DNA of 64,000 bases from Lagopus muta (taxonomy: Eukaryota > Chordata > Aves > Galliformes > Phasianidae): positions 58,738,578 to 58,802,577 of the forward strand of contig NC_064438.1 of the NCBI RefSeq assembly GCF_023343835.1, written 5' to 3'. The position numbers and the translations under genes are program-made. The notes under the pieces were generated by a model. It was given only the letters and a program-made list of their open reading frames with translations, ran no database searches and was not told the origin of the DNA. Below, piece after piece: positions 1 through 10,228 of the stretch (position 1 is its first letter; each line of letters begins with the position of its first letter).

Positions 1-2
1 CT

Positions 3-515
3 GTCTCCCTGAAGCTGGTGCAGCAGAAACCCGAGGAACCTGCCCTGGTCCCTCACAGCAAAGTGGTCATGGAGCTTAAGATGGATTCTGGCAATCTTCA
101 GGGATTAGAGTTTGTGCTGGGGAGAAATGAACAGAAGCACATGTTTTGTGTAGGCTTCACCGATACAGCTGAGCAGAAACATGTTTTCTCAGCAACCAGT
201 GATCATCTGAAGGGCAGTTTAGCAAGTGAAATGATGAAGAGCAGTCATGAGCAAACAAGTGATGCTTGTAAGATGAACCTGGAGACAGCAGAAAAAGCAG
301 CGTTCCAATGCTCCATAGCTGCACTGGAGGAGGCTGGGGGAATGTGCAACCTCATGACTCTCAAAGGAAGGATGGGGGCAGGGAAAATGGGGAGAATGTT
401 GGTCATCTCCGAAGAACAAATGGGCAACACTGTAATTCAGACAATTCATGAAATGACTCAGATGTCACCTGCAAGTCAGCAGCCCCAGTACAGCCATGAT
501 GTGGGTGAGAACTAG
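3..515 (+). other. Open reading frame at the left edge, possible coding exon
   Basis: The frame is open from the window edge to a TAG at 513-515, 170 codons. It meets a plausible splice donor (GTG-G|GTGAGA, exon end near 504) just before the stop, as an internal coding exon would. Codon choice (CTG, GAG, AAG and CAG frequent) is compatible with vertebrate coding sequence. The product would be hydrophilic and rich in Glu, Lys and Met, with a partly repeated EQKHMF / EQKHVF element. I recognise no domain or family. Against it: an open frame of this length is expected by chance about once or twice in 64 kb at this base composition. No convincing acceptor is visible; only a weak one near 23. Confidence 0.3.
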
Positions 516-1189
516 ATGGCTCGCATCCCTCAGATGTGCGCTGCAGCAGAGGCAGAACTGCTGCAAATGATGTCATGCCAGACATGGGGCAGCGGGAGCG
601 AGAACAGAAATGCAGAGAGGACCTCAGAGCTCCTGGTTGCCTCTGGTGGCCCCAGGGACACACAGAGCATGGGCTTACCCAGAGGAATGGGCAGCGAGGC
701 TCAGCAGACTTGCACTGTTATTTGTCTGAATGAAGGTATCTGCATCAAGAGGGAAACAGGCAAATCAATCAGGAGTAAAAACCAGCAGACGAGTGCTTCT
801 CAGGAGAGAAGGGGGCCTGGAAATCCCTGTTAGCTGTGCCATCGCAATTTATCCTGCTTAACAGACATTCTTGCTATGCCTTAGGAAGAGAGGAAACTTG
901 CACCTTCAGGCTTTAAAACACTTCTGAGAGGCTTCAAGCAACGCCTCTTGCTGTACATGTCTGTAAACACTGAAGCCATTATGAGGGACATGGAAAAGAG
1001 AGGAAGAGTGGTGGAAATAAAGTAACTGTAAAGGAAGTACTGAGCTGAAAGGCACCAAAAGGAGTAAAAGACACATAAAAGAGAAAAAGCAACGAAAAAG
1101 AAACTGTGTTGTCACTAAATTTTTGTTCGCTACATCTGTCTGCAAGCCAAAGGCTTGCACCTTGTCTCATGCCCCAGGACACCAGGGAG
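516..1189. other. Unique sequence, nothing recognised
   Basis: Mixed-composition DNA. A purine-rich stretch (about 980-1110) is the only visible bias. I see no repeat or gene here. Confidence 0.5.
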
Positions 1190-2366
1190 GAACATGTAGC
1201 AGATCCTCCTGGAAAACGTATTAAGGCACAAGAGGGATGAGGAGGGGATCCAAGACAGCCAGCATGGCTTTGCCAAGGGGAGGCAGTGCCTGAGATGTTG
1301 GTGGCTTCTATCCTGGAGCGATGGCATCAATGGACAAAGGAAGGGCAACTGATGTCATCTACCTGGACTTCTGTAAGGACTTTGACATGGTCCCACAGCA
1401 CATCCTTATCTCTGAATTGGAGTGATATAGATGTGAAGGGTGGACTATTTGGTGGGTTAGGAATTGGTTGGAAGGTTGCAGCCATAAGGTTGTGGTCAGT
1501 GGTGACAAGTAGTGTCCCCTCAGGGTCCATCTTGGTGCTCTTCAGCATCTTTATCAGTGACACGGATGATGGGATTGAGTGCACTCTCAGTGAGTTTGCA
1601 AGCTGAATGCTGCAGCTGATATGATAGAAGGAAGGGGTGCCATCCAGGGAGACCTGGACAGGCTTTAAAGGTAGGCCCTTGTGAACTGAATGAGGTTCAA
1701 CAATGCCAAGTGCAACGTTCTGCACTTGGGTCAGGGCAATCCCAGGTGTGTGCACCGACTGGTAGGACTCCTTGGGAGCAGCTCTGTGGAAGAAGACATA
1801 GGGGTTTTGATAGTTGAAAAACTGAACACGAGCCAGCAGTGTGCACTTGCAGCCCAGAAGGTCAATGGCATCTTGGGCTGCATCAATAGAGGAATTGTGG
1901 GCAGGGAGGGGATTGTTCCCTTTTACTCTGCCAACATGAGGCCCTGCATGGAGTACTGCATCCAGGTCTGGGGTCCCCAGCACAGGAAAGATGTGGAGCT
2001 TTTGGAGAAAGTCCAGAGAGGGCCATGAAGATGCTCAAAGGTTGGAGCATCTCTCCTATGAAGCCAGTTTGAGAGGGCAACAAGAGGAAATGATTTTAAA
2101 ATAAAAGATATTTTGTTAGATTAGATAACAGGGGGAAATTCTTAACTGAGAGGGTGGTGAGCTGGCACAGACTGCCCAGAAAGGCTGTGGATGCCCCATC
2201 CCTGGAGGCCAGGTTGGATGGGGTCCTGGGCAGCCTGATCTAGTGCCTCTAGTTGCCTAGGCTGGCAACACTGCCTGCAGCAGGGAGATTTGAACTAGAT
2301 GATCTTTGAGGCCCTTTCCAACATAAGCCATTGTAAGATTCTATGATTCCATGATTCCATGCCATG
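1190..2366 (+). mobile_element. CR1 LINE, 3' half with reverse-transcriptase remnants
   Basis: This is the longest CR1 piece in the window. It runs from ORF2 (reverse transcriptase) through the 3' UTR to a tail with ATTCTATG and ATTCCATG octamers at about 2337-2366. The 3' UTR contains the usual blocks: a gagggtggtgagctggcac block, a gctgtggatgccccatccc block and a ttgaactagatgatctttg block. Several frameshifts and stops show that it is long dead. The 5' part of the element is missing, as is usual for CR1 after incomplete target-primed reverse transcription. The exact left edge is uncertain by a few tens of bases. Confidence 0.92.
1200..2028 (+). pseudogene. Degraded CR1 ORF2 (reverse transcriptase) fragment
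   Basis: CR1-type reverse transcriptase is readable in pieces across several frames. Near 1215-1280 a segment reads like the CR1 DSQHGF block. Near 1351-1410 a [14 protein letters not shown] segment corresponds to the RT motif with the first catalytic aspartate. From 1690 to 2025 one frame gives the C-terminal thumb region, including [14 protein letters not shown] and [16 protein letters not shown]. Frameshifts between these blocks and stops around 1430-1610 destroy the frame; the FADD catalytic block is disrupted near 1590-1610. In a live element this enzyme copies CR1 RNA at a nicked chromosomal target. Here it is a fossil. Confidence 0.88.
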
Positions 2367-3420
2367 GCCATGCACTCTGCAGTGCAGCTGGGGTTGCACG
2401 TAGCACACTGAGCCCCTGTGGTTTTTTGGCTGTAGAAAAGGCTCCACTGATGTCCAGCATCAGAGCTGTGGGCTTCATGCCTCCTGAAATGGCCCTACTT
2501 GTGAAAACTTGTCCTTTAACCTCTCCTTCTCCATTTTCTCACCTATAAATGGGAACAGCAATGCTTTCTTCCCTAGATTTGTAATGCAGGACACATGGAG
2601 AGAAGACAAGCTTAGCACAGCCAGAAATTAATAATGCAACCCACAGCAAAAACCTGCTGGCTGCTTTTCCCCTCCCAGTCAGAGCAGAAAGCCAGTGGTG
2701 AGCTAGATTTGCACATGGCATGGAGCAATGCTAAATGTCCCCTTCCCCTATGCAATCCACCCCTGCACTGCCCTTCCCTGTCACACAAGCTGGGAGATGA
2801 TGTTGTGTTTCCTACCACTTGCTCTGGTTTCCCCAGCACACCTTTATCTGCAGGCTTGCAGCATGAATTACCTTCCCAAAGCACCAGCTCCCAAATCTCA
2901 GGATGATGTGAGCTTTTCACCTTGCAACATCTTTTTTAAAAGGTTGTTCTGAATGCAGAGTAATCCCTTGGCTTGTAGCATCAAACTTTACAATACAAAT
3001 CCTAACTACTCCAGAAAGAAATGAGAAAGACCCAGGAGTTGCTATTGCTTTTTAAACCCATGCCATCAAACCCTTTTCCTGAATACTGGCAGCCTTCGGA
3101 CTGCATTCCATACGTTTGGATGTGCAGAGCTAAATCTGACTTTATTTCTAAAGGGCTGCACAGTGATTTTGGCCTCCTTCCTGGAGCCTGAGTTTTTATG
3201 ATTTATGGATTTTAAAAGAAATTTACATCAGCACTGAGCTGTTATTTGTGGAAGGGGGGGGTTCAAGGAGGAGTGAGCATGTAAGTGCAGTTTGAGTCAG
3301 TAACCTGAATACTGCCTTAAGATGCAACTCCACGTGGCGTTTTGAAGGTCTATAAAAGATAAAACGTTAGAAACTTGTAGCATGAGATGACAGCAGCTAG
3401 GGATGTACACAAATGCAAGA
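2367..3420. other. Unique sequence, nothing recognised
   Basis: No repeat, gene or strong motif cluster is seen. A G-run lies at about 3257-3264. Confidence 0.5.
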
Positions 3421-3595
3421 TCACAGAATAGAATCTTAGAATGGCACAAATGGCAAAGGATCACTAAAGGCCATCGGGTCCAACCCCTGCAGTGCACAGG
3501 GCACCCACAGCTCCATCAGTGCTCACAGCCCATCCCCTGGCCTTGGCTGTGTGCAGGGATGGGGCAGCACCGCCTCTCTGGGCAGCCTGTGGGTG
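3421..3595 (-). mobile_element. CR1 3' fragment
   Basis: It is a reversed CR1 tail (cacagaatagaatcttag) followed by the complement of the 3' UTR: the ggtccaacccctgcagtgca block and the gctccatcagtgctcacagc block. The same subfamily recurs at 6491-6815 and, on the plus strand, at 15543-15777. Confidence 0.85.
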
Positions 3596-4285
3596 TTTCC
3601 TTTGGACTGAGGGCTGCTCCCTTGGGAGCATTCAAGGATGAAGTTTGGTATTGATTTGCCACAGCTGCTTTGCACTCTTAAAGCTGATGTGACCATACAG
3701 GAAGGGAAGTGAGCTCCTGGGCAGGCTGCTCAGCAGCTGAGGCTCTCCAAGCTCATTATCTCCAGAATTAGGCTCCCCAGGCACTTTCTTCCAGGCTTTC
3801 TCCAGGAAGGGAACATCCTCTGCTTGTTTTCACTGTGGCCATTGGGAAACACATTTATGAAGATCACTTAACTGTTATCATCTCACCGCTTCATCCTTAT
3901 CTTACAGGTACAGATAAGTCTTTAGGAAGGCGTTTGTCTAGATGAGATTTCAGACTTTTTGGCCAATTTCCTGTGTGGTTAGGAAAATGCATATCAGCAG
4001 TAATTTCTTGTCAAAGCAGGTCAAGGATTTTATCAATGAAGTCTTGTAAAGGTTAATGTGGATCGATGGTATTCTTTGTGTTGCTCTCCTGTGCCTCTCC
4101 CCTGCCTGGGGCTGCCTTTGGATGGGGATGTTCTGCTGCATGTGAGCATGTCTGTGCAGTGAGTGCAGGCTGGTGGGCGCACCACAGCCTGGGCACCAGC
4201 AGAGCCATAGGATGTACCAGAATGGCTGTGCTTTTAGGTAGGAACAATTCACTTCTGAATGCTTCAAACAGAACTTACTGGAAAA
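3596..4285. other. Unique sequence, nothing recognised
   Basis: A short AT-rich section lies at about 3840-4060. No feature is identified. Confidence 0.5.
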
Positions 4286-4360
4286 CAAAGAATCATAGAA
4301 CCGTGGAATTGCTTGAGCTGGGGGAGACGTGGGGCTGAGCCTTCGTGCCGGCATGGGTAG
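4286..4360 (-). mobile_element. Small decayed CR1 tail
   Basis: The aatcatagaaccgtggaatt tail and a gagctgggggagacg block match a reversed CR1 3' end. It decays into non-matching DNA after about 4360, just before the next CR1. Confidence 0.5.
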
Positions 4361-4391
4361 AGTGCACATGCACTGGGCTTTGGCACTGCAT

Positions 4392-4618
4392 AGGGTCCTA
4401 GAATGGCCTGGGTTGCAAAGGAGCACAGTGCTCATCCAGTTCCAACCCCCTGCTGTGTGCAGGTCGCCAACCAGCAGCCCAGGCTGCCCAGAGCCACATC
4501 CAGCCTGGCCTTGAATGCCTGCAGGGATGGGGCATCCACAGCCTCCTTGGGCAACCTGTGCCAGTGCCTCACCACCCTCTGGGGAAAAACTTCCTCCAAC
4601 CTAAACCTTCCTTGTGCT
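4392..4618 (-). mobile_element. CR1-F-like 3' fragment
   Basis: Good match to the young CR1-F-like 3' UTR in reverse: a tgggttgcaaaggagcacag block, the acatccagcctggccttgaa block, and a ccagtgcctcaccaccctct block. The match fades after the cttcctccaacctaaacc stretch. Confidence 0.92.
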
Positions 4619-4789
4619 GCTTGTAACTCGGGATCTTGGTGTGGGCATGCAAGATGCTCTGTGGCTATAGGATGAGTGCTATGTTGAGGCTCCTGGAGCT
4701 GTGTGCGTGGCAGTGGCAGCTACTGCTGGGTTCCTCCCATCTCTGCTGGTCCCCACCCATAGGAGCCGTCAGCCTGCACTGATACAAGG
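4619..4789. other. Short unique spacer
   Basis: Leads from the CR1 at 4618 into the CpG island. Nothing recognised. Confidence 0.4.
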
Positions 4790-5310
4790 CACAATTCGGA
4801 ACCGAGATGGGCAGCCCCTCTTTACTCTTCCAGACTGCGTTTTTCCGGCACTGCTTGCAGCCCCCCACAAGCGGCAGGTCGCCGCCTCAGGGCAGCGTGC
4901 CCTCAGCCCCCACCCCTCCTGGGCCATCGGTTCAGCACAGCTCTGGGACGGGGCGGCCCGTCTGCAAGGAAGGCGAGGAGGGAAAGAGCGGTGCGGAGCT
5001 CCGTGCCGCCGCTGCAGGCTGTGCGCAGCGCTCTCGCTCCTCGTGCAGCAGTTGGTTCGGCGTTCCCTTATGCTCGCCAATGAGAAGCGTGCGCTCAGCG
5101 CTGCTGGATGAGGAGCAGCAGCCCCGGCTCAGCTCAAGGCAGCAGAGCTCCGATAGGCAAAGCAGTAGGAGCTGCTTTGCCCCCGCTGCCGTGTGGGTGC
5201 AGGTGATCCCCGAGCTGCGCCAACAGGTCGCTGAGCCGGGATGCAGCGCACCGTGGTGGCTTTGCTGAGCGTTGGGCGCAGGCGCGCTGTTTGATACGCA
5301 GCACGAATGT
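4790..5310. promoter_or_regulatory. CpG island, candidate promoter
   Basis: By eye count there are about 39 CpGs in 510 bases at roughly 63% GC, giving an observed/expected ratio near 0.8. Bulk DNA around it is CpG-poor. No CR1 homology is visible in it. It contains a CCAATGAG box at 5077-5084 that fits the NF-Y consensus and a GCGCAGGCGC at 5276-5285 that fits NRF1. Both are typical of TATA-less vertebrate housekeeping or bidirectional promoters. No TATA box is visible. An ATG at 5241 opens a 17-codon frame ending at 5294 that could act as an upstream ORF. Direction and target gene are unknown. Confidence 0.6.
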
Positions 5311-5538
5311 TTTGGAATGTATTTCGGTCTTGAAAAGAAGACTGGCTGTAGTTACTGCTGTAAAAGTCTCTGAGCTCCTGAAAAATGAAAAACCACTGCA
5401 TGATGTTTTATTAAGAGCACAGAAAAGTGTCTGGAGAGCCATGAATTACGTGTTGTTGTGCTGCAGTGATGCAGTGACTGCAATCGGAGAGTGGACCCAC
5501 ATGGAAACAAATAAGGGCATGGAGCTGAACCTGCCTGG
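5286..5538 (+). other. Possible first exon downstream of the CpG island
   Basis: The sequence after the NRF1-type site is unique and ends at a good donor, CCTGG|GTAAGG (exon end 5538). One frame is open from the island through this donor; its stop (TAA at 5540-5542) lies in the would-be intron. The nearest ATGs are internal, so the frame may not be coding and the piece could be 5' UTR or lncRNA. No homology is recognised and no acceptor partner was identified. Confidence 0.25.
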
Positions 5539-5685
5539 GTAAGGTCTGTGCTTCATGTTTCTCACTTCTTGTGGTATCTAAATGCATTCTTGTGTAGCTG
5601 ATAGGAGCAGGATCAGACCTGGGCAGTGTTGGCCATCTTTCCTGTAACAAACTTACACTTCTGTTCCATCTGGACCTTAGGAAGC

Positions 5686-5731
5686 TGTGTGAGCATTGGC
5701 ACAGGGTGCCCAGCCAACTTGTGGAGCCTTC
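5686..5731 (+). mobile_element. CR1 fragment, left part of an interrupted copy
   Basis: The stretch gtgagcattggcacagggtg with gcccagccaacttgtgg matches the plus-strand CR1 block normally reading 'aggcactggcacaggttgcccag...gttgtgg'. It stops abruptly at the tail of a reversed CR1 at 5732. The same element appears to resume at 5913. Confidence 0.65.
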
Positions 5732-5912
5732 ACAGAATCCTAGAGCTGCAGGGGTTGGAAGGGAACTCTGAGATCATTGAGTCCAACCCCTGCTAAAGCA
5801 GGTTCCCTACAGCAGGATGCGCAGGTCGGCATCCAGATGGGTCTGGAATATTGCTGGAGAAGGAGACTGCCCCTCCTCCCTGTGCAGCCTGCTCAGTGCT
5901 CTGTCACCCTTC
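5732..5912 (-). mobile_element. CR1 inserted inside another CR1
   Basis: A reversed CR1 tail (cacagaatcctagagctgca) leads into ggttggaagggaactctgag, a gtccaacccctgctaaagca block and a cagtgctctgtcacccttc block, where it is 5'-truncated. It belongs to the same older subfamily as 24675-25012 and 37411-37930. Flanking plus-strand CR1 pieces on both sides indicate a nested insertion. Confidence 0.85.
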
Positions 5913-6020
5913 AAAGGCTGCCTGCATGTGCTCCTGGGAGACGTATTCTGGATGTCTCTGCTTGAGCAGGGGTTGGACCAGGTGGACCTAGAGGTTCCTT
6001 CCCACCTCACCCATTCTATA
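5913..6020 (+). mobile_element. CR1 3' end, right part of an interrupted copy
   Basis: It reads tctctgcttgagcaggggtt, then ggaccaggtggacctagagg, and ends with accattcta-type tail sequence at about 6020. This is a plus-strand CR1 3' UTR, the natural continuation of the piece at 5686-5731. Confidence 0.75.
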
Positions 6021-6490
6021 GTTGTACAGATAGCAGTTTCCAGGCAGCCTCAGCTCCCTCCAGGGCTGCCCACTGCCCATCAGGCTGCAGATCTCGGCTC
6101 TGCTGCCAGGAGGAACATGCCCAGGCCTTCAGTGCAGTTCATCTGGAGATATGCCAGCCCGAGGGGAAACAAAATTCAGTGTTTGAGGGCAACCTGGTCT
6201 CATTTCACTGAATATCTGCAGGCAAGTGATGGTTTGAGGAAAGCTGTGGTGACTTGCTAGAAGCCAGACAGTGGTGCTCACCAGTGCAAGCTGGGCACCC
6301 TCCAGGTCTGTGTTCTTTTCAAGTGAAGTTTATTGCTAACACAAAGAGCTGAGGACCTGGCTCTCCTCCACAGAGCAAGGGGTTCGTATGGGTGCTGGGA
6401 AACAGGCTTTGTTCCTGGGTGAGCTGGTGGATGCAGCGCGTCACTACTCCACCCACATGGAGCTTGAGGAGTGTTTGCTTGGCTGGGTTT
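6021..6490. other. Unique sequence, nothing recognised
   Basis: No repeat or gene signal is seen. Confidence 0.5.
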
Positions 6491-6815
6491 CAGAATCATC
6501 TAAAATCATGAATGGTTTGAGTTGGAAGGGACTTTTAAGTGCCTTCTGGTCCAAAACCCCTGCAGTGCACAGGGACACCCACAGCTCCATCAGTGCTCAC
6601 AGCCCATCCCCTGAGCACGGCTGTGTGAAGGGATGGGCAGCACTGCCTCTCTGGGCAGCCTGTGCTGTGCTTCATTGCCCTTAGTGTAAGAAACTTCTTC
6701 CTTATCTTCAATCTAACTCTCTCAGTCTGAAACCATTTCCCTTTGTTCTATCACCACAGACCCCACTACATAGTCTGCCCCTTTCTTTCTTACAGCCCCT
6801 CTTTAGAAACTGAAG
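6491..6815 (-). mobile_element. CR1 3' fragment
   Basis: The tail is decayed at 6491-6520. Next come a gagttggaagggactttta block, a cagctccatcagtgctcaca block, a ctctgggcagcctgtgctg block and an aaccatttccctttgttcta block. It ends in the ctttcttacagcccctcttt section. This is the longest copy here of the 3421/15543 subfamily. Confidence 0.88.
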
Positions 6816-7060
6816 CCATAACAGACTGAAGTTATGGGTATGTGCAACCATTAGATAACAAATCCCCATTTACCTCCTCCCTGGGAAGATGCACATCCAC
6901 ATAGCAAAGCCAGCTAAGCTCTTGTGGGCTCCCAAGGGACAGACCTGTGGATAGCTCAGTATCCTTCTGACCCTAGATTTGAAGCAGTGAGGATGAGCAG
7001 AGCTGTGCTGTGCTGTGCTCTGTGCACCCCTTTCTTGTCAGCACAGTGGATTTGCTCAGT

Positions 7061-7213
7061 GAGGCTGTGGATGCCCCATCCCTGCAGGCACTCAAGGCCA
7101 GGCTGGATGTGGCTCTGGGCAGCCTGGGCTGCTGGTTGGTGACCTGCACACAGCAGGGGGTTGGAGCTGGATGAGCACTGTGCTCCTTTGCAACCCAGGC
7201 CATGCTATGATTT
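7061..7213 (+). mobile_element. CR1-F-like 3' end, sharply truncated
   Basis: Homology begins at gaggctgtggatgccccatc and runs to a ccaggccatgctatgattt tail. About 150 bases of 3' UTR only. The truncation point is one of a cluster shared by several copies in this window. Confidence 0.93.
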
Positions 7214-7929
7214 CGGCTGCAGTCCCATTTGCAATAAGCAGCAGAATGCCAAAGGAAAAGGGAGCTGAGTGTCTCTGGCATTTCTGAATAATGTGCCTTT
7301 TCTCATCTTGCCTAATTTAACGTGTGGTTCAGATGTTGCTGTCTGAGAGCGGTGATGGATCTTCCTGTGGCGAGCGTGTCTGTGATGCTCAGAGTAGCTT
7401 GTAGCTATTCGTGCCTAGAAATAAAATATGAGTATGTTTAAATTCTCCCCTTTACATTTTGTGCTGCAGTTATTAGTGGAACCAATGTATTTTTTGGCAG
7501 TTTTTGCTATTACTTCGTGACTACTTGTGTTTAACTAATAGCCTTTCTTTTCCCCCGGACGTCTTCTGATATTCTGAGGCTCCAGCAATACTCAAACCAG
7601 CAGTTTGCTGTAATGGCACGGCCTCATTAGGTTGATGCATTTGAACAAACATACTAATAAGGCCGTCACAAGAAGAAGGATACTCTATTGCCCTCTTCCC
7701 CAGGTTGCCATACCCATGGCCACCGGCACCATTGGGTGGAGGCATGGGGTTGTGTGGAGTGCAGGGAAACTCCTCACTGCCTCCCATCTCAGCCCTCCCA
7801 GCAGTGAGCAGCACAGGTAGCACTTCTGCCTTCGTAATGAACTCCCAGTCCATAATTTCCAAGAGTGGGGAGATGAACTGCTGCTCAGCTCAGCGAGCAC
7901 TGAGAATAGAGCTGCACAGAAAGCCGTGC
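7214..7929. other. Unique sequence, partly AT-rich
   Basis: Low-CpG unique DNA at 7290-7520 resembles non-coding conserved DNA in texture but shows no specific motif cluster. Nothing else is recognised. Confidence 0.4.
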
Positions 7930-8275
7930 CGGCTCACGAGCCCCGTTACATTAAATGTTTAATTAACAATTTTTTACCGTGTTACTTACGGCTGTTTCTT
8001 CAGCCTATTGCTGTGTTTCATGAATGATACTGAGATGGCTGTTTTGGCACGTTTGTCATAAAGCTTCAATTAGAATTCTTTTCAGAGCAGCCGACGCTGA
8101 TGTGTTTTATTTTTTTTGTAATGGGCTCTGGAAAAGGTTTTCCTTTCTTTCTCATTATAATGGAGCCTTCTATTTCTTTTGAGGCATTGGCTGTATAAAT
8201 CTAAAAGCTCTCATAATGCCTCATTTCAGCTTTAATAGTCATCCCAATTTTGCTGTTCAGAAAATACAGGCGAGG
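7930..8275. promoter_or_regulatory. AT-rich block with homeodomain cores, candidate enhancer
   Basis: Repeat-free, AT-rich. It contains TTAATTAA at 7959-7966, CAATTAGA at 8068-8075 and T-rich tracts. The texture is that of vertebrate conserved non-coding elements. Function is inferred from composition and motif content only. Confidence 0.3.
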
Positions 8276-8480
8276 TAGCATTGCAGTCATGATAAGCAGT
8301 GGGAGCAGTGTGCCAAGATTAGCCCTCAGAGGCTGCCTGGAGCCCAGGAGACACAATGTGGGTGCCCCCCATCCCTGCACCCACAGCTGCACTGATTGGG
8401 CAGTGGCAGCACCCCCAGCTGAGGCTGTCTGCCCTGCAAAGCTGTTGGGTGGCAGCTTTGGGTATGGCTGGGGTCAAATT

Positions 8481-8840
8481 GAATCATAGAATCATAGAAC
8501 AGCCTGAGTTACAAAGGAGCACAGTGCTCATCCAGTTCCAACCCCTGCTGTGTGCAGGTCGCCAACCAGCAGCCACATCCAGCCTGGCCTTGAATGCCTG
8601 CAGGGATGGGGCATCCACAGCCTCCTTGGGCAGCCTGTGCCAGTGCCTCACCACCCTCTGGCTCAAAAACTTCCTCCTCACATCCAACCCAAACCTCCCC
8701 TGTCTCACTTTAAAACCATTCCCCTTGTCCCATCACCATCCACCCTCACACACAGCCGTTGTTCCCCTCCTGTTTATCCGCTCCCTTCAAGCACTGGGAG
8801 GCCACCATGAGGTCTCCATGGAGCCTTCTCTTCTCCAAAG
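8481..8840 (-). mobile_element. CR1-F-like 3' copy
   Basis: Starts with two tail octamers (gaatcatagaatcatagaac), then the full reversed 3' UTR into the ctcccttcaagcactgggag and gagccttctcttctccaaag blocks of late ORF2. A short internal deletion has removed about 13 bases near 8571 (cagcagccacatccagcc instead of the longer form). Confidence 0.95.
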
Positions 8841-10190
8841 AGAAAGCTGCAGTTTGGCTGTGTTTGGATGAGGACTAGAAGTATGTCTGCTTTGACCCTC
8901 CGGAAGGCTCTGCTTCTGCTTGCCTAGTGCCTTTCCCTGGAGCTATGGAGGACTCCTGCTTCTGCCTGAAGGTCAGTCATTCACTGCCAATGGCTGTGCC
9001 CTTAACTCAGGCTGACACCTCACAGAGAAGAAGCCGTGGCCCCAGTTGAGAGCCTTCCCTGGCACCCCATTCCCTGCACCCATTCCTGTTGGTGGTGCTG
9101 TGCTGAAGGATGGGGAGAGCTGAGCAGAGCCCTGCTGACAGCCTGCAGCCAGTCTGGCACTTTTGACTTCTCCTCCACCTGCCTGCAGCCCAAGCCTGCA
9201 AGGTCCGACAGCTTTGGTTTCTCCTCTATCTGCTCATTCCCATGCCCTCTGTTGGCTGCCTGCTCAATGCTGTTGGCTCTGCTATGAGGCTGGTGACCAA
9301 GCAGGGTATCTCATACAGACAGCATCCCTCTGGTACTTCCCATGGGCTGAAGCCCCAGCTCTGTGCCTAAGCTGAGCTCACTTCTGGGCACACAGATGCA
9401 GTTCTGCCTCCTAAGCACATTCCCTACCTGCTGGAATTGTTCTCCCTGTGCTCAGCTCTGTGCCCTAATTGGGTGTTACTGGGCAGTGCTAAGCACCCAT
9501 TCCATGACTCATTCTGCAGAACTCAACTCAAAGCATTTCTTTTCAATTGGATGTTTTTATTATTATTATTAGATCAATTCACATAGCTGCAAGAAATGGG
9601 AAGATTTTGGGCGTCAGTGAAACAGATGACCTCCTTTTGCAGCCTGATGTAATGCAAATGATTGTGTACTTTGCTTTCCATAGGACTTAGAACTAAAACA
9701 TAGTGCAGCTTCAATGGGCTCTTCTCTCAGTGCACAGCAGTTAACATTTTGTTTTTTATATTTTTAAATTGCATCACTGCTGGCTCTGATAAGTACTGTT
9801 ACAATCCTGCTTCGACCATGTCACCACGCAAACTCTGACAGGTGAATCTGATTCTGGTGTACATCACAGTCCTGGCGTTATTTAGGAATATAAAACGTGA
9901 TGCTCAGCAATTTCTGTATCCAAAGACCTTTGCAGACACAAAATATTCATTTCCATGGCACATCCTGCAGAGTGCTGGGCCTGGTGGTGAGGCTGCACCT
10001 CACTTCCCATCAGGAATCGTCCTGGTCTGTAAAGGAAGTGCTGCTGGCATGAATGAGATGAGCTCAGTTCTAGGCTGAGGTTCTGCTTGCTTTGCGTAGC
10101 CATGGAGGCACACAGAAATGCAGTCTTTTACCCTAAACTGTGAGGACTGAAAGGTCAGCAGTGCTCAGCCTTAGAAGCAGTGCTGCTTTT
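8841..10190. other. Unique sequence with a short (TTA)n and an octamer site
   Basis: A TTATTATTATTA run lies at about 9557-9570. ATGCAAAT at 9652-9659 is a perfect POU/octamer site within an AT-rich section (9580-9900). No gene is recognised. Confidence 0.4.
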
Positions 10191-10228
10191 CCCTAAAGGA
10201 AAAGGTGATCCCCAAAGGAAAAGGTGAT
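10191..10228. repeat. 19-bp tandem duplication
   Basis: Two adjacent 19-bp units, ccctaaaggaaaaggtgat and ccccaaaggaaaaggtgat, differ at one base. This suggests a recent slippage or local duplication. Confidence 0.85.

Noticed and set aside
1327..1983. 218-codon open frame on the reverse strand
   Set aside because: It is antisense to the CR1 reverse-transcriptase relic at 1190-2366.
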